In this document: positions 24,521 through 35,424 of the stretch, one piece after another
Layout of the letters: every line of letters starts with the position of its first letter
Position numbering within the stretch: position 1 is the stretch's first letter
Assembly (NCBI GenBank): GCA_036250225.1
Contig: JAPZLL010000065.1
Span: forward strand, 84,287-148,286
Direction: 5' to 3'
Origin: Cercophora sp. LCS_1
Lineage: Eukaryota > Ascomycota > Sordariomycetes > Sordariales > Lasiosphaeriaceae
Length of the DNA: 64,000 nt
Notes under the pieces: model-generated
The model's database searches: none
The model's input: the letters and a program-made list of their open reading frames with translations, nothing else
Told to the model about the DNA's origin: nothing
Program-made: the position numbers and the translations under genes

Positions 24521-25348
24521 CCTCGAGGATATGGCGTACCGGAGGCTGAGAAAGGGGGGACTCGTTCGGTATGTCGCGAGGGTTTGCGATATGCTAGTCG
24601 CAGACTCGGGCCGGGAAATTTAGTCTGCTACGCGATGATGGAATTGCGGGGCAGGCGGGATGGGAGGAGATGACCCGTCATGGAGGATGCCCAGCCGGAT
24701 TATGTTCACCCGCACAACGGAACGCGCTGGAGAGAATGTAGAGCGCTCGTCGCGCAATCGATCGGATTTTTGGGGGGGTTCGAATGACGGTTCCAAAGCC
24801 ACATCGCCGAAGCGCGCGGCCGGCTTTCTCATCAAGAGTCGAGATTTGGGAGCATTAGTCATGGCTCGCGTGGGTGCCGGGTCCGCCGCAACACACCCCT
24901 GGGTTGCCGCGGGGTTCTTCAGTGGATTCACCCCAGTCTGCGGGGTCACCGGATGCCGATCGGAGATGCACCTGGCTCAAGCCTCGGTTTCGAAGAAGCC
25001 TGCAAATACTCTAGGGTATTGACAATTCCAAAGAGGCATGCGCGGCATGATATGGTCACCTCGATTGCGCCTGGAAGCGCCATTTCGCCTCAAGATCCCA
25101 GAGATGGAACTGCCGAGTTGTCAAACCAAACCAAACCAAATGGAAAACTTGGTGGAAGCTGCGAGCACTACAAAAAAGACGAAAGGCCCGGATGGAAACC
25201 TCGCGCACCAGAATTGAACCGCAGATGACGAGCACCCCCGCTTCCACTGCAAGCTTTCACAAGCAAACTGAGGGTGGCGAGCGAGCACATCCGTGTACCA
25301 AGAAATCAAAGTTGAAGAAACCAAAAGCGAAAAAAAATTAGTCGAATC
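24518..25348. other. Intergenic region, no supported gene
   Basis: Promoter-side region of rib1 running into the tRNA-Gln gene. No convincing coding frame. A stretch at about 25,185-25,250 looks loosely like a T-arm on the minus strand (GGTTCAATTC), but I could not fold a complete tRNA. A (CCAAA) triplicate lies near 25,125-25,140. Confidence 0.45.
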
Positions 25349-25430
25349 AGGTCGTACCCGGAATCGAACCGGGGTTGCCGGAATGTCTGAGAATCAGAAT
25401 CCGGAGTGATAACCGCTACACTATACAACC
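25349..25430 (-). tRNA. tRNA-Gln (anticodon CTG), with intron
   Basis: On the minus strand the acceptor 5' strand GGTTGTA (25430-25424) pairs with TACGACC (25356-25350), followed by discriminator T. The D-arm is GTG...CAC, the anticodon stem CCGGA/TCCGG, and the T-arm CCCGG-TTCGATT-CCGGG. The loop reads TTCTGA, so the anticodon is CTG, with a short intron of about 10 nt after position 37. The minus strand continues into a run of eight T, a pol III terminator. Confidence 0.92.
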
Positions 25431-27499
25431 ATTGGATGACAAAATGTGTCAGAGTTGCAACTCATGTCTTTGGGCGCCAGGCATTGCAAGATGAACTCAA
25501 TGGGCTTAGCCTGCACGTAAAGCCACTCACCTGGAACTGTGCAACAACAATGAGAAGAGTCAGTGATCCCAGCGATGTTCAAGCTTCCGCCCCTTTCCCG
25601 AAAACATGATCTGGGAATTGATGGTACAGGATAATCACCCGGGGATATACAGAGGACCCGACAGCAGACATGAAGCAAACTTTCGCAAGTGCCTAAATGG
25701 TGTAATCTTTTAACGTCTGATTTATTTAGTGGGAACCAAATGAAGAACGATTGGATATCCAGGAATGTAATGACAGTTGCCAGAAATCTACTCCTCAGAA
25801 TTCAAAGGAATACTCACGACAGTAATAGCCCGAGATGTATACACTGTTGCGGTTGTTGATATGTGATGACTTGTGGCGAGATGCACCTGTCCGCAGGCAC
25901 CCAAGTTGAGCGGACGTCGACCTGCTGTTTTTAGATGACTGGCATCTAGAGACATGAGCAGATTGTGATGATGATTCGAACACACCGAATGAAAAATACG
26001 CTAGGCTCTCTGCGCAGCGTATGCGTGCAGTTAACTACGGTAGCTTCCTGAAAACGATAGACGGCACTGTGGCAAATTTGGGGAGATACCCCCTAGACAG
26101 AAGGGTTTTGCAAAATATGACGAGGCATGAACTAATGCCCCACGAAGGCCTTGAAGTATAATCTTCAGCAGTCAAACTATTATTTTCGGTGTCTTGAGGT
26201 TAATATCTATGCCCGTTGAAACCATTCGAAGTGGCATCATAAGTGTTTTGCTGGATTATCTATTTTTTTTTGTCACTCGCTTGCCCGAGCGTAGAGGGTG
26301 TTACTCTTCAACTGAGAAACTTAAACAATATCGGGCTTCAACTACTTATCTGAGACCTTGGTGAGATTATAGCTCCCTGGTTAGGCTGATTTGCCTCTTT
26401 GCGAATTGCGGGGAGGAGTCCTGCCTATAGTTCCGCGCAGCTGGCTCTGTAAACACTGTTCGTGGAGACCCAGGTGTTTTCTGCGCCGAGGAGAGTCAAA
26501 TGAGAATGGCGCGATATTCCCGGGTTATAATACCGATGGCTTAGTTACCCATCCGCTGCGCTGAGGAAGCTGGTCGGGGAAAGGTATTGGTGCGGTGTGC
26601 TTGCGCCGCCGACTCGGGAGGCTGACCGCTTTGGGACCCAGCACCCCCACACAATTGTGACGTTCCCCGGGGCTGCAGATGTCAAGTTTCAGCTCGGCCT
26701 CTCCCCTCAGGACTTCCTCAGAACTTTAGAACCAGCTTTGGCTTTGCGTGGTCGGTCCATTTACTAATCTCTGCACGAAACCACGTGCGAAATGAAGTCT
26801 CCTACTCCACCAACCGTGCTCAAAGATTCGGTGATATCGTCTCACTTTTCAAGGGACCGACGCACCTGCCAATGAATGCTCCGCAAAATGTGTGTCATGT
26901 CATGTCGCTGATTAGCTGGCTTGGTCGCACCTTCCCATTCGGGCCGAGGCGTCGATAAGCTTCAGCCATCGCCGCCCCGCCGTTCTTGGTCGAAGCTTCT
27001 TGCAGAACAAGCATTTCACACAGAAAACGTCGTCTTGGCCAATCGACCTCGGCAGATTTCCGCCCTCCCCCAGACGTAACAGCGCCCTTGGCCCGCACAG
27101 AGCGGTATTCGGTCTTGGTTTATCGGCCTGCATGCGGTCACGCTGCATCCTAGCGCCATGATTGGGATCATTTTCCCTGAAACGGCTGCGTTTACCTGGA
27201 TCGGGGGCCGCCGAGTGCCCCCTCCCCCGCGCCTGCGATGCGCGGCCCTCGGTAGCTAAACAGCTTCGGGCTGCTGCCATGCATGGTGCAGATAAGCAGC
27301 TCAACCATATGATGTCAGGTCTGGACCCTTCTTCGAACTGTTCCTGTTTGTGCTCCATCTGAAACTGGAAGCAAGTCGATAGCTTCATTTCCCATTATTC
27401 CTCCCCCAGAGTTTGATCCTCGTCAGGTGGTGATATCACAGAGTCCACGACGCACATTATTCGATCCCATCCCCCGCATTCACAGCCAACGATTTAATA
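25431..27499. other. Two-kilobase intergenic region, locally A/T-richer
   Basis: No supported coding frame. The stretch ~25,690-26,400 is noticeably richer in A and T than the flanking genes and could be old repeat-derived sequence, but I see no terminal repeats or transposase-like frame. The last few hundred bases hold the promoter of the permease. Confidence 0.45.
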
Positions 27500-29425
27500 A
27501 TGGGGTTGGAGGAGCCTCCAGTGGAGCGCCGCGCCTCCAACAGCGACGAAGAACGGGATGAAAACCGACTCGCTCAATTTGGCTACAAACAAGAGCTCAA
27601 ACGTGACTGGGGGTTAGCACATAACTTTGGTGTTTCCTTTTCCATCATTGTGAGTGTCTTGCGACTCCATTTGCCCCACAGCTCGATCTAACGACACCAA
27701 CAGAGCGTTATCACTGGAATCTCAACCCTCTTCTCCTATGGGCTCAACACAGGCGGTCCAGCCGGTAAGGATCATGCTCCCCAGCGCCCAGACCGTTATG
27801 ATCGCTGACTGCTCTAGTCATGTCTATCGGCTGGATCCTGGTATCATTCTTCACTCTTCTTGTTGCCATTGCGATGGCCGAGATCGTGTCGGCAATCCCA
27901 ACAAGTGGTGGGCCCTATTTCTGGGCTGCCATGCTTGCGCCACCAAAGTGGTCTCCATTTGCGGCCTGGCTCACAGGCTGGTACAACCTACTCGGTCAGG
28001 TCGCCGTCACAACAGGGATCTCGTTCGGTCTCGCCAATCTCGTCCCAACCGCTATCACGGTAAAGAACCCCGACTTCGTGCCCACACCGAGGGTCACGAT
28101 TGGGATCTATGCCGCTATTCTCGTTTCACACGGCATTGTCAACACATTTGGCGTCCGCGTTCTGCGATTCCTGAACAATGTGTCGATTGTTCTTCACAGC
28201 GCTGGCATCACGGCCATCTGCGTCGCTGTGCTGGCCAAGGCACCGACCCACCAGCCCGCCTCGTTTGTGTTTGGTCACTTTAACGATGGCACTGGTGTTG
28301 ACGGAGCTGATGGTTGGAGTATTCGGGCCAGCCCAGCATACGTTGCACTGTGTGGTGCACTCTTGAGTCAATACACACTCACAGGTTTGTCCCAACATTC
28401 TATCACATCAGAAGAAACACACTAATAGGCAATGAAATAGGGTTCGATGCCTCCGCACACTTGAGTGAGGAGACAAAAAAGGCCAGTTGGAGCGCGCCGA
28501 TTGGAGTGGTGTCCTCGGTCGGGTTTTCTGCCCTCTTTGGCTTTTTCGTGCTCATGGCCTTTCTCTTCTCGATTCAAGACTTTGAGAGGACGCTTGACAG
28601 TGTATATGGCCAGCCGGTTCTCCAGATCCTTGTCGATGTTGCAGGTGAAAACGGGGCCCTGGTTCTGTTTACCTTGATCATGGGTGAGTTGCCCAGTTCG
28701 GGTCAAACTGAACCGAGATGCTGACAAGACTAGTGTGCGTCTGGCACTGTGGACTCTTCTCCATGACGAGCAACAGCCGCATGATGTTTGCCTTCGCTCG
28801 TGACGGCGGCATCGTAAGTGTTGATTCAGGCTTGTCTGAGCGCCGCTTCGCTGACCATGATCCGTGACAGCATCCTTTCTTCCACAAGGTCGATGAACGT
28901 TTCCGATCCCCCATCCGAGCCGTTTGGTTGGCCGCAACTCTATCTTTCATCCTAGCTCTGCCCTCTTTGGGATCCAGCGTTGCTTTTGCAGCAGCCACTT
29001 CGATCGCAACCATTGGGTTGTATATCAGTTACGGTCTGCCCATCCTCATCGGCGTCTTTTGTCACCAGTCCTTCAACGCGATGAAGGGCCCTTTTAACTT
29101 GGGAGCCTTGTCTCGACCGATTGCGATCGCCGCCAGTCTCTGGATTACATTCATCACAATTGTGTTCTGCCTCCCTACCGCCAATCCGGTAACGAGGGAG
29201 ACGCTTAACTACACCCCAGTGGCTGTTGGCATTCTCAGCATTGGGGCGGTTGGGTCTTGGGTTCTGTGGGCAAATCGTTGGTTCACCGGTCCAGCGGCGG
29301 AGGTAGCCGAGGCAATGAGACTGGGGGTTGATATCACGGAACCTGGTGCGTTGGAAGACCGGGAGAAACAGGAAGAGGAGAAGAAGCTCGCCGCGAAGGG
29401 TCCTGCTGATGCTGTGAGCGAATAG
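27500..29425 (+). CDS. APC-superfamily amino acid/GABA-type permease
   Basis: Six exons (27500-27649, 27704-27764, 27818-28384, 28441-28683, 28734-28813, 28871-29425) with introns of 50-57 nt give 551 residues; every phase closes. After a hydrophilic N-terminus (residues 1-35) the protein has about 12 hydrophobic segments. The first begins HNFGVSFSIISVITGISTLF and the second contains a glycine-rich turn (GGPAVMSIGWILVS). The motifs AEIVSAIPTSGGPYFWAAML and SEETKKASWSAPIG are hallmarks of the yeast UGA4/fungal GABA-choline-amino acid permease subfamily. It probably imports an amino acid, GABA or choline with protons at the plasma membrane; the substrate cannot be read from sequence. It is convergent with the acyl-CoA synthetase gene, 241 bp between ends. 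Confidence 0.9.
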
Positions 29426-29666
29426 TCAAGGATTCCCCCAAATATGATACCTATCGAGCTGTTCGGCAAATTCAGAGAGAACACAAATGTTCCATCTCCA
29501 AGGCTGTCGATTTTTGACCGCTATGACCTGAAAGCTTGAGATGATCATGGATGGCAGGCTAACGACCAGGACAAACATGTCACCGAGGGATCTGACGGAG
29601 CCGATTCAGGGAACTCGATTCCAATATCAGTACAAATACCATCTACAAAACACAAAACAACGGATA

Positions 29667-31622
29667 TTACAGCTTCACGGCCCCTCCCTGCAACTCCTTC
29701 CACTCCCGAACGCCAAAAGGTACATAGGTTCCGTTATTCAGCCAGAACAGGGCATCCCCGTTGGCTTTGGCGGGGTCAACACCCTCTTCCCTGAGGATGT
29801 GTTTCTGCTGCTTGTTCGTTCCAGTCGTCTGCAATGCCACATCCCGGACGACTCTCAGAAACAGCGGCACCGCATATTTCGGGAGGCTGGCAAGGGAGTG
29901 CTTGGCCAAGCTGCTTAGGAGATCAGGGGTGACGGTCGGCTGGTCAAAGGCAATGGCAACACATCCGGCCCGTCCGTCGTGGTTGGGCAGCTGCACGCCA
30001 TAAACATTGGCCTCCTGCACCGAGGGATGGGTGCCGAGCACTAGGGCCACCTCGGCCGTGGACACATTCTCGCTCTTCCACCGGTATGTGTCTCCGATGC
30101 GGTCGCTGAAGAAGAGACGGCCGTCGAGACTGCCCTCCCAGCGCATCACGTCGCCCGAGCGGAACCAGGCATCGCCCTTGGTGAAGACGTCGCGCATGAT
30201 CTTGGAGTTGGTGGCCGATGCGTTGCCATAGTAGCCCTGGAACCTCGACTCGATGTCGTCGGGAGGGAGTCGAGCAATGAGCTCGCCTGTCTCGCCGTTG
30301 TCAGCCCGTCTGCAGAAGCCCGTCTTTGGATCTCTCCAAGGCTGGTCGGTCTCGTGGTCCATCCTGACGATAGTGCTGCGGAAGTTGAGAAAGGCGCGGG
30401 AAAAGAAACCATAGCGACCAATAGCACCCTTGCTGAACTCGTTGCGGCTGCGGTTCCAAGCGCCAATAGCGCCCTCAGTGGCAGCGTAGAACTCGAAGAT
30501 GGTATCGATGCCGAACCGCTCCTTGAACTTGTCCCAGACATCAGCGCGAAGACCATTACCCATGACCACGCGGACCTTGTGCTGCTTGTCGAGATTCTCG
30601 CTCGTCGCGGGGTCGATCTCGGACGGGGCAACGGTCAGATACCGACACGTCTCGCCGACGTACATGAAAGCGGTGGCCTCGCTCTCTCGAATCTCCTTCC
30701 AAAACGTCTTGGTCGAGAACCGTCGACCGATGGAAGCCGCAGCGCCGGCGAACAAAGTCCCACAAAGCCCGATGCATGAAGCCGAGCTGTGATACAGCGG
30801 CATGGACTGTCCCTCCATGTCAGTCTTGATCCAAACAACAAAGAGTTCTGGGTAACGTACCAAGTAAAACACATCGTCAGTCCTCAACTGCATCCCCTTG
30901 GCAGCCATCATACTCGCCACATAAATCTTGGCCCACGACATCACCGCCGGCTTGGGCAAACCCGTCGTGCCACTCGTGTAAATCAAAATCGCCAAACCAA
31001 CATACTTCTCCACTGTCCTCACCTCATCGGGGTAACGCCTCGCCTCGTACCCCCTCGCCGCGTCCTCAACCGCCCCATCAACAACCACAAACCGCATACT
31101 CGGGAACTCAGCCCTCAACTCATCATCCAAAGCCCCCACAACCCGCGGATCAACCAGCGCCAATGTCGCCGTGCTTGTTTTCAAGGAATGCGCCAACGGC
31201 TTCCCCGTCAAATGATGATTGATAAACGCAGGCGTCGCGCCGATACTCCACAGCGCAAACCACAGCAGCACAAAGGTATCGCTGTTTTGGAAGTCGAGCG
31301 CCACGATATCACCCTTGCGCACGTCGTGTTTGGTCGTCAGCCAGTGGCCGTAGCGGAGGACCGTGTCGTAGGCTTGGGCGTAGGTGTGCGTTTTGCCCTC
31401 GAATTTGAGAAAGGGGCGGTCCGCGCTGGATGGGTTGAGCGCGTGCGATTCGAGGAGGTAGAAGAGGTTGACGCGCCCGGAGCGCACAGCGCGGATGATG
31501 TTGAAGGCTGTGGTGCCGAAGATGGAGAAGAAGAGGGCGTCGTGTTCGAGGGAGAGACGGGCGTTGAGGTAGGATGCGCCGGCGGTTAGGCCGGCGACGG
31601 TGAGGGCCAGGGGGAGTGGCAT
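29667..31622 (-). CDS. FAT1-type very-long-chain acyl-CoA synthetase/fatty acid transporter
   Basis: Exons 30861-31622 and 29667-30806 around a 54-nt intron (GTACGT...GACAG, CTGAC branch site) give 633 residues. Leaving the intron in keeps the frame open and gives 651 residues, but removing it joins DDVFYL to SMPLYHSSA, the normal family sequence. Residues ~1-35 carry an N-terminal hydrophobic segment. AMP-binding motif LIYTSGTTGLPKP is near residue 222, and the FATP signature FRSGDVMRWEGSLDGRLFFSDR with TYRWKSENVSTAEV is near residues 475-520. FATP/Fat1 proteins activate very-long-chain fatty acids to CoA esters and assist uptake at plasma membrane, ER or peroxisome. The C-terminus lacks an evident SKL-type peroxisomal signal (ends AVKL). 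The gene is intact. Confidence 0.93.
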   Translation of the reverse strand: MPLPLALTVAGLTAGASYLNARLSLEHDALFFSIFGTTAFNIIRAVRSGRVNLFYLLESHALNPSSADRPFLKFEGKTHTYAQAYDTVLRYGHWLTTKHDVRKGDIVALDFQNSDTFVLLWFALWSIGATPAFINHHLTGKPLAHSLKTSTATLALVDPRVVGALDDELRAEFPSMRFVVVDGAVEDAARGYEARRYPDEVRTVEKYVGLAILIYTSGTTGLPKPAVMSWAKIYVASMMAAKGMQLRTDDVFYLVRYPELFVVWIKTDMEGQSMPLYHSSASCIGLCGTLFAGAAASIGRRFSTKTFWKEIRESEATAFMYVGETCRYLTVAPSEIDPATSENLDKQHKVRVVMGNGLRADVWDKFKERFGIDTIFEFYAATEGAIGAWNRSRNEFSKGAIGRYGFFSRAFLNFRSTIVRMDHETDQPWRDPKTGFCRRADNGETGELIARLPPDDIESRFQGYYGNASATNSKIMRDVFTKGDAWFRSGDVMRWEGSLDGRLFFSDRIGDTYRWKSENVSTAEVALVLGTHPSVQEANVYGVQLPNHDGRAGCVAIAFDQPTVTPDLLSSLAKHSLASLPKYAVPLFLRVVRDVALQTTGTNKQQKHILREEGVDPAKANGDALFWLNNGTYVPFGVREWKELQGGAVKL

Positions 31623-33183
31623 TTTGGGGATGATGCAAGAGTGTTGGGAGACATTCGGGCAGGATGTTTGGTCACGGTGAAGGATGGAGGTGTTTATTAT
31701 TTGGATTCTGGGAGCTCATCGGTGCTTTGTTCATGCTGAGCAAGCTGAGACGAGGTCTTTTCCTCTTTGGGGTTGGCGGTGGTGGTGTTGGCGTCTGGGG
31801 AATGAGGGGAAGTGGTGGAATGCCGAGGTATTCCTTCTGGGCCAAGATCTGGGGAAGCGAGCTGGTGCCAACCCGAAATCTGGGGGTGGGGGCGCCATGT
31901 GGGACATTGGCCAGGGTTGGCATCACCTCGTCAACAGCGTTATTTCTGACTGAGTCGAATTCAATCCTTGCAGTCGTTCAAGACGACTCAGTTGGCGATG
32001 CCCTCGCCTTTTCTGAAACAGGATCGCTCCCTGTGTCTACTTCGTTGACACGGCCGTGCCACCTTCGGCCTAGTGCACAGCAGCCATTTCGCTAACGCCA
32101 GCAAACAATTCATTGTACCCTCTTCCATGCACGATCTCCAGTAGCTTCGTCCCGCTGAGCACGTAGGTTTTGGTTGTGGGTCAGTCATACGATATGTTGA
32201 GGAGTCAGGTTCGTGCATGGGAAGCTAATAAGAGAAATGAATGATTGAAATACCCAGCACAAGACTCGCTGTCTGTCATCTCCCAAGACTTGCCCCAAAG
32301 TACAGCCAGTGGCCGGTTTGCGTGTGAATCTCATCAACATCCTCTGTTGGGTCAGGAGAATATATTTTACCAGTGTTCGAATGGTCAGCCATTGCTGAAA
32401 ATTGTTGCCACATTCTCCAGGTGATCAACTCTTTACCAGCGCTTTCGGGCGGGTTTCGAAAGGCATGGAGCGATTGCCCTTTACCAGATGATGTGCGGAG
32501 GGAAATTGCTGAGGCTGCATGTATCGGTGGGGAATCACTTGGGTAAGCAGGTAAGCCTGGCTCGGGGTCCTGCGTTCGGGAGAAGCGATGTCGCAATGCC
32601 GCCGGAATGGAACAAAATTTTGACCACGACGTCATCTCCCATCTCATCAAGGTGGCAAGTCGGCTTAAGGCCTCGGGTGGTTTGTTCATCACAGCAACCT
32701 CGTGTTTAGTAGCATATTTGACTGAGATGAAACCCCAGATCGGTCTTCTTTGACAATCTTGTGTCACAGTGAGACTGCCATTGGGATCTCCTCTGCCTAG
32801 CATATCCAGTTTAGAAACAGCACGACCGCTCTAAGCTTGCACTACGGTGGCTTTGCAGCAACATGTGCAGCAACACTCTCCTCCGAAACAGACGACTAGT
32901 ATTGTGACAGTGCCCACTTGGAGTGCTGGTGGAGTCTTCTCATCTACTTGGACCAAGGTGATGAGTTGTTGTTTTGTGAATCCAATCGCAGAATCTGGTG
33001 GAGACGTTCTCCCAGCTAAGGCGCTGGTTCGAAAGGGTTAGGTAACTGTCGTTGCCCTCAAACTAATCGGGACAGCACTGAGCAATCATTGAACGCGCAA
33101 TATCCACACGCATCTCTTCTCGCTTGGTTGTGCTGAGACCCTGGGCACATGTGGATCTCTGCGGGATGGTTAGTCATCAAACG
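31623..33183. other. Intergenic region, weak ORFs only
   Basis: A + frame at 31664-32095 and a 175-codon minus frame at 32276-32803 are the longest openings. Neither has a motif, introns or a neighbour that explains it. The minus frame has a somewhat protein-like composition (VDEIHTQTGHWLYFG near its end) and could be a remnant or a small gene of unknown type, but support is weak. Confidence 0.4.
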
Positions 33184-33255
33184 GGTCCGCTGGCTCAATG
33201 GCAGAGCGTCTGACTACGAATCAGGAGGTTCCAGGTTCGACCCCTGGGTGGATCG
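33184..33255 (+). tRNA. tRNA-Arg (anticodon ACG)
   Basis: Acceptor GGTCCGC (33184-33190) pairs with GTGGATC (33248-33254) with two G-T wobbles; discriminator G. Anticodon stem TCTGA/TCAGG encloses loop CTACGAA, giving anticodon ACG. T-arm is CCAGG-TTCGACC-CCTGG. No intron. A TTTT run follows at 33,266-33,269. Confidence 0.95.
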
Positions 33256-33271
33256 TTCATTACCACTTTTA

Positions 33272-33361
33272 GGGCGCCTAGTATAGTGGTCAGTACACTT
33301 CGTTGTGGTTCTCTCTGAGGTCTTCCCCGAAGAAACCCAGGTTCGATTCCTGGGGCGCCCA
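33272..33361 (+). tRNA. tRNA-His (anticodon GTG), with 18-nt intron
   Basis: Acceptor GGGCGCC (33272-33278) pairs perfectly with GGCGCCC (33354-33360); discriminator A at 33361. Anticodon stem CTTCG/CGAAG; loop TTGTGG...C gives anticodon GTG, with an intron (TTCTCTCTGAGGTCTTCC) after position 37. T-arm CCAGG-TTCGATT-CCTGG. It starts 16 bp after the tRNA-Arg gene and is followed by a T5 terminator. Confidence 0.93.
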
Positions 33362-33700
33362 TTCTTTTTACTTTCAATGATGAATGACTTACCCGTGTGC
33401 TATTTATATCGACTTTGTCGCTCATGAACGCCGGTTTTTTATATTGAAATGGGAAACTAGCTAGGAGCGCCATGGCTGGGTTCCACAAAGTGTTTGACGA
33501 CAATAGACTTTTTTGGACTGACAGTCGATTCAGCAGAGTCGATAGAGAGAGAGAGGTGCACTGCGTTGACGGTCGCAATCCGGATTTTGAGGTGTCGCGT
33601 CAAATCATCTCAAGGCAAATGACTGACAAGTTAGGTCCATGAAAACCGGATTTTTGTTCCTATGGCCAACTTTAAATAGTCATACTACTTACTATTTAAC

Positions 33701-35424
33701 TCAATAAGAGTATCTGAACTCCTTGTTTTCACCATCCGTCATCCTCAGCCAAACCTCCTTATCCATAAACCTTCCTTCTACCTCCTTCTCCCTGCCCTTC
33801 CTGCCCTTATTCTTCCAAGCGTAATATCCGAAAAGCAAGACGGTCGTGCAAGCTGCAGCAGCCTGTGTCGCCAACGCCGTAATCTTTGCTGGCCGATACT
33901 CCGGGGCGTCCTTGGCCTGGAAACTTTGCGGACCAATGACATTACCGGCTGAGAATAACCCACTCAACATGGCCGTCACAAAGGCGCGCTTTGTTGCGCC
34001 AGCAACATTCGCCGCCGTCCACTGAGTTGGTCAGTAACACGATGCCACGCGCGGGCGGTTAACATGAAGCACTTACGTTGTAAAAGATGGAAAGACAAGC
34101 TGTGATGGTATTGGTGAGGTACACCCCCGCCAAAATGCCGGCCTTGTTCGACGTCGGCAAGAAGGACATGAGTCCCGAGCCAACCATGCTGTCCCGTATT
34201 AGCCACTCTCCCACCATGGACGCACAGGGTGAAACTCACGCAGGGAGAATACTAAACAAAGCCCACCCCCAGCGATGCGACCGCGTTCTGATGCCCCAAC
34301 CAACGGCCAACGTCCAAACAATACTGATCGCCCCCGACGGCATGTTCATCAATGCCGCCCGTTTCGAATCATAGCCCAAATTCCGTATCAACGTCGATGA
34401 ATACGCAATCACGATGCCGCCCGTGCCAGCCAGCAACACGATCGTAATCCACAGCAACCAGACCTGCGGGTCGAGCAGCGCTTCCTTGATCTCGCTCCCT
34501 CGAAACTTGCGATTCTCAATCCCAGTCTGGTTGACACTGACGTGTTTCAGCAACGCGACCTTTTCCCTGTCCGTCAACCATCTCGCTTGCATGGGCGTGT
34601 CGGGAAGGGAGAAAAAGGTGACAATTCCGATGACGACGGTGACCAGACCGAGAACGAGGAACATGGTTCGCCAGCCGGAGAGTGTGGCGGCGGGGGGGAT
34701 GTGTTGGAAGCCATAGGAGACGGCGCCGCCTACAATCTGGCCGATGCCGAGACCTAGGAGCCAGAGGGAGAAACGAGGTGCTTGCTCGGGTTTGGTGTAC
34801 CATTGGCTGCTGATGAGGATGAGGGATGGGTTGACGGTTGCTTCAAAGATGCCGAGGAAGATGCGGCTGACGAGGAGGGTTTGGTAGTTTGTTGCTGCTG
34901 CGCCGCATGCTGTGGCGACGCCCCAGAGGAGGACGTTGACGGCGAGGAATTTGGCGGCGGGGAAGCGTTGGAGGCAGTAGACTGCGTTTCGTTAGTGAGC
35001 AGCACGTGAACCGAAGATAGGATGATACGCGCTGGTTGGTAACTCCCAGGCTGCTTGGGCGACAAAGGTAAAGGTGACGAGGTTGGAAAAGTCGTTGCCC
35101 TGGAGGTTGAGTTCTTGGCGCATGGTCATGACGCCGGCGTACTGGAAGGTCAGTGTCTTGTCTTGGGGTTGAATTGGCGCGACTGACGTTGAGAGTGAGC
35201 TTGTCGATGAACTGCATCGTGTAGCAGAGAAACATCAAAGGTACGATTCGGTAGTCATTCTTGCGACGGAGAGCCAGTATGTCGATGTCTCCGTGTTCTT
35301 TGAGGTTGGCATCGCGGTGGGTGTCGAGGAACTTCCAGGCATCGTCGACATCGACTGAGTTTGTCTCAGTCGTCTCAGTGACGTCGACTTGCTCCTGGCT
35401 GTTGGCCTTCTCAGAGGTTGCCAT
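33701..35424 (-). CDS. DAL5-like MFS transporter (allantoate permease family)
   Basis: Five exons: 35188-35424, 35033-35141, 34240-34981, 34077-34188 and 33701-34021, giving 506 residues. About 12 membrane segments are visible. The cytosolic N-terminus (WKFLDTHRDA) and the block SRIFLGIFEATVNPSLILIS...QWYTKPEQAPR are typical of the Dal5/anion:cation symporter family, which imports allantoate, ureidosuccinate, vitamins or organic anions; substrate unknown. All junctions are canonical except intron 2 (34982-35032). Frame continuity (ELPT-IYCLQRFP) needs a GC donor here; the nearby GT donors give a shifted frame that reaches a stop. Either this is a GC-AG intron or there is a one-base defect at that place. 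The N-terminal ATG at 35424 is used because the earlier in-frame codon is TTG. Confidence 0.85.

Noticed and set aside
25185..25260. tRNA-like T-arm (GGTTCAATTC) on the minus strand
   Set aside because: No acceptor, D-arm and anticodon stem could be folded around it.
31664..32095. 143-codon + ORF divergent from the FAT1-type gene
   Set aside because: Gly-rich low-complexity translation in the promoter region, with no motif.
32276..32803. 175-codon minus ORF with an ATG
   Set aside because: Somewhat protein-like at its end but without recognisable domain or introns; noted only in the intergenic entry.
33195..33578. 127-codon minus ORF containing GAPGIEPGF and PPRGRTWNLL
   Set aside because: These peptides are the antisense translation of the tRNA-His and tRNA-Arg T-arms, a well-known false protein; the tRNAs explain the sequence.
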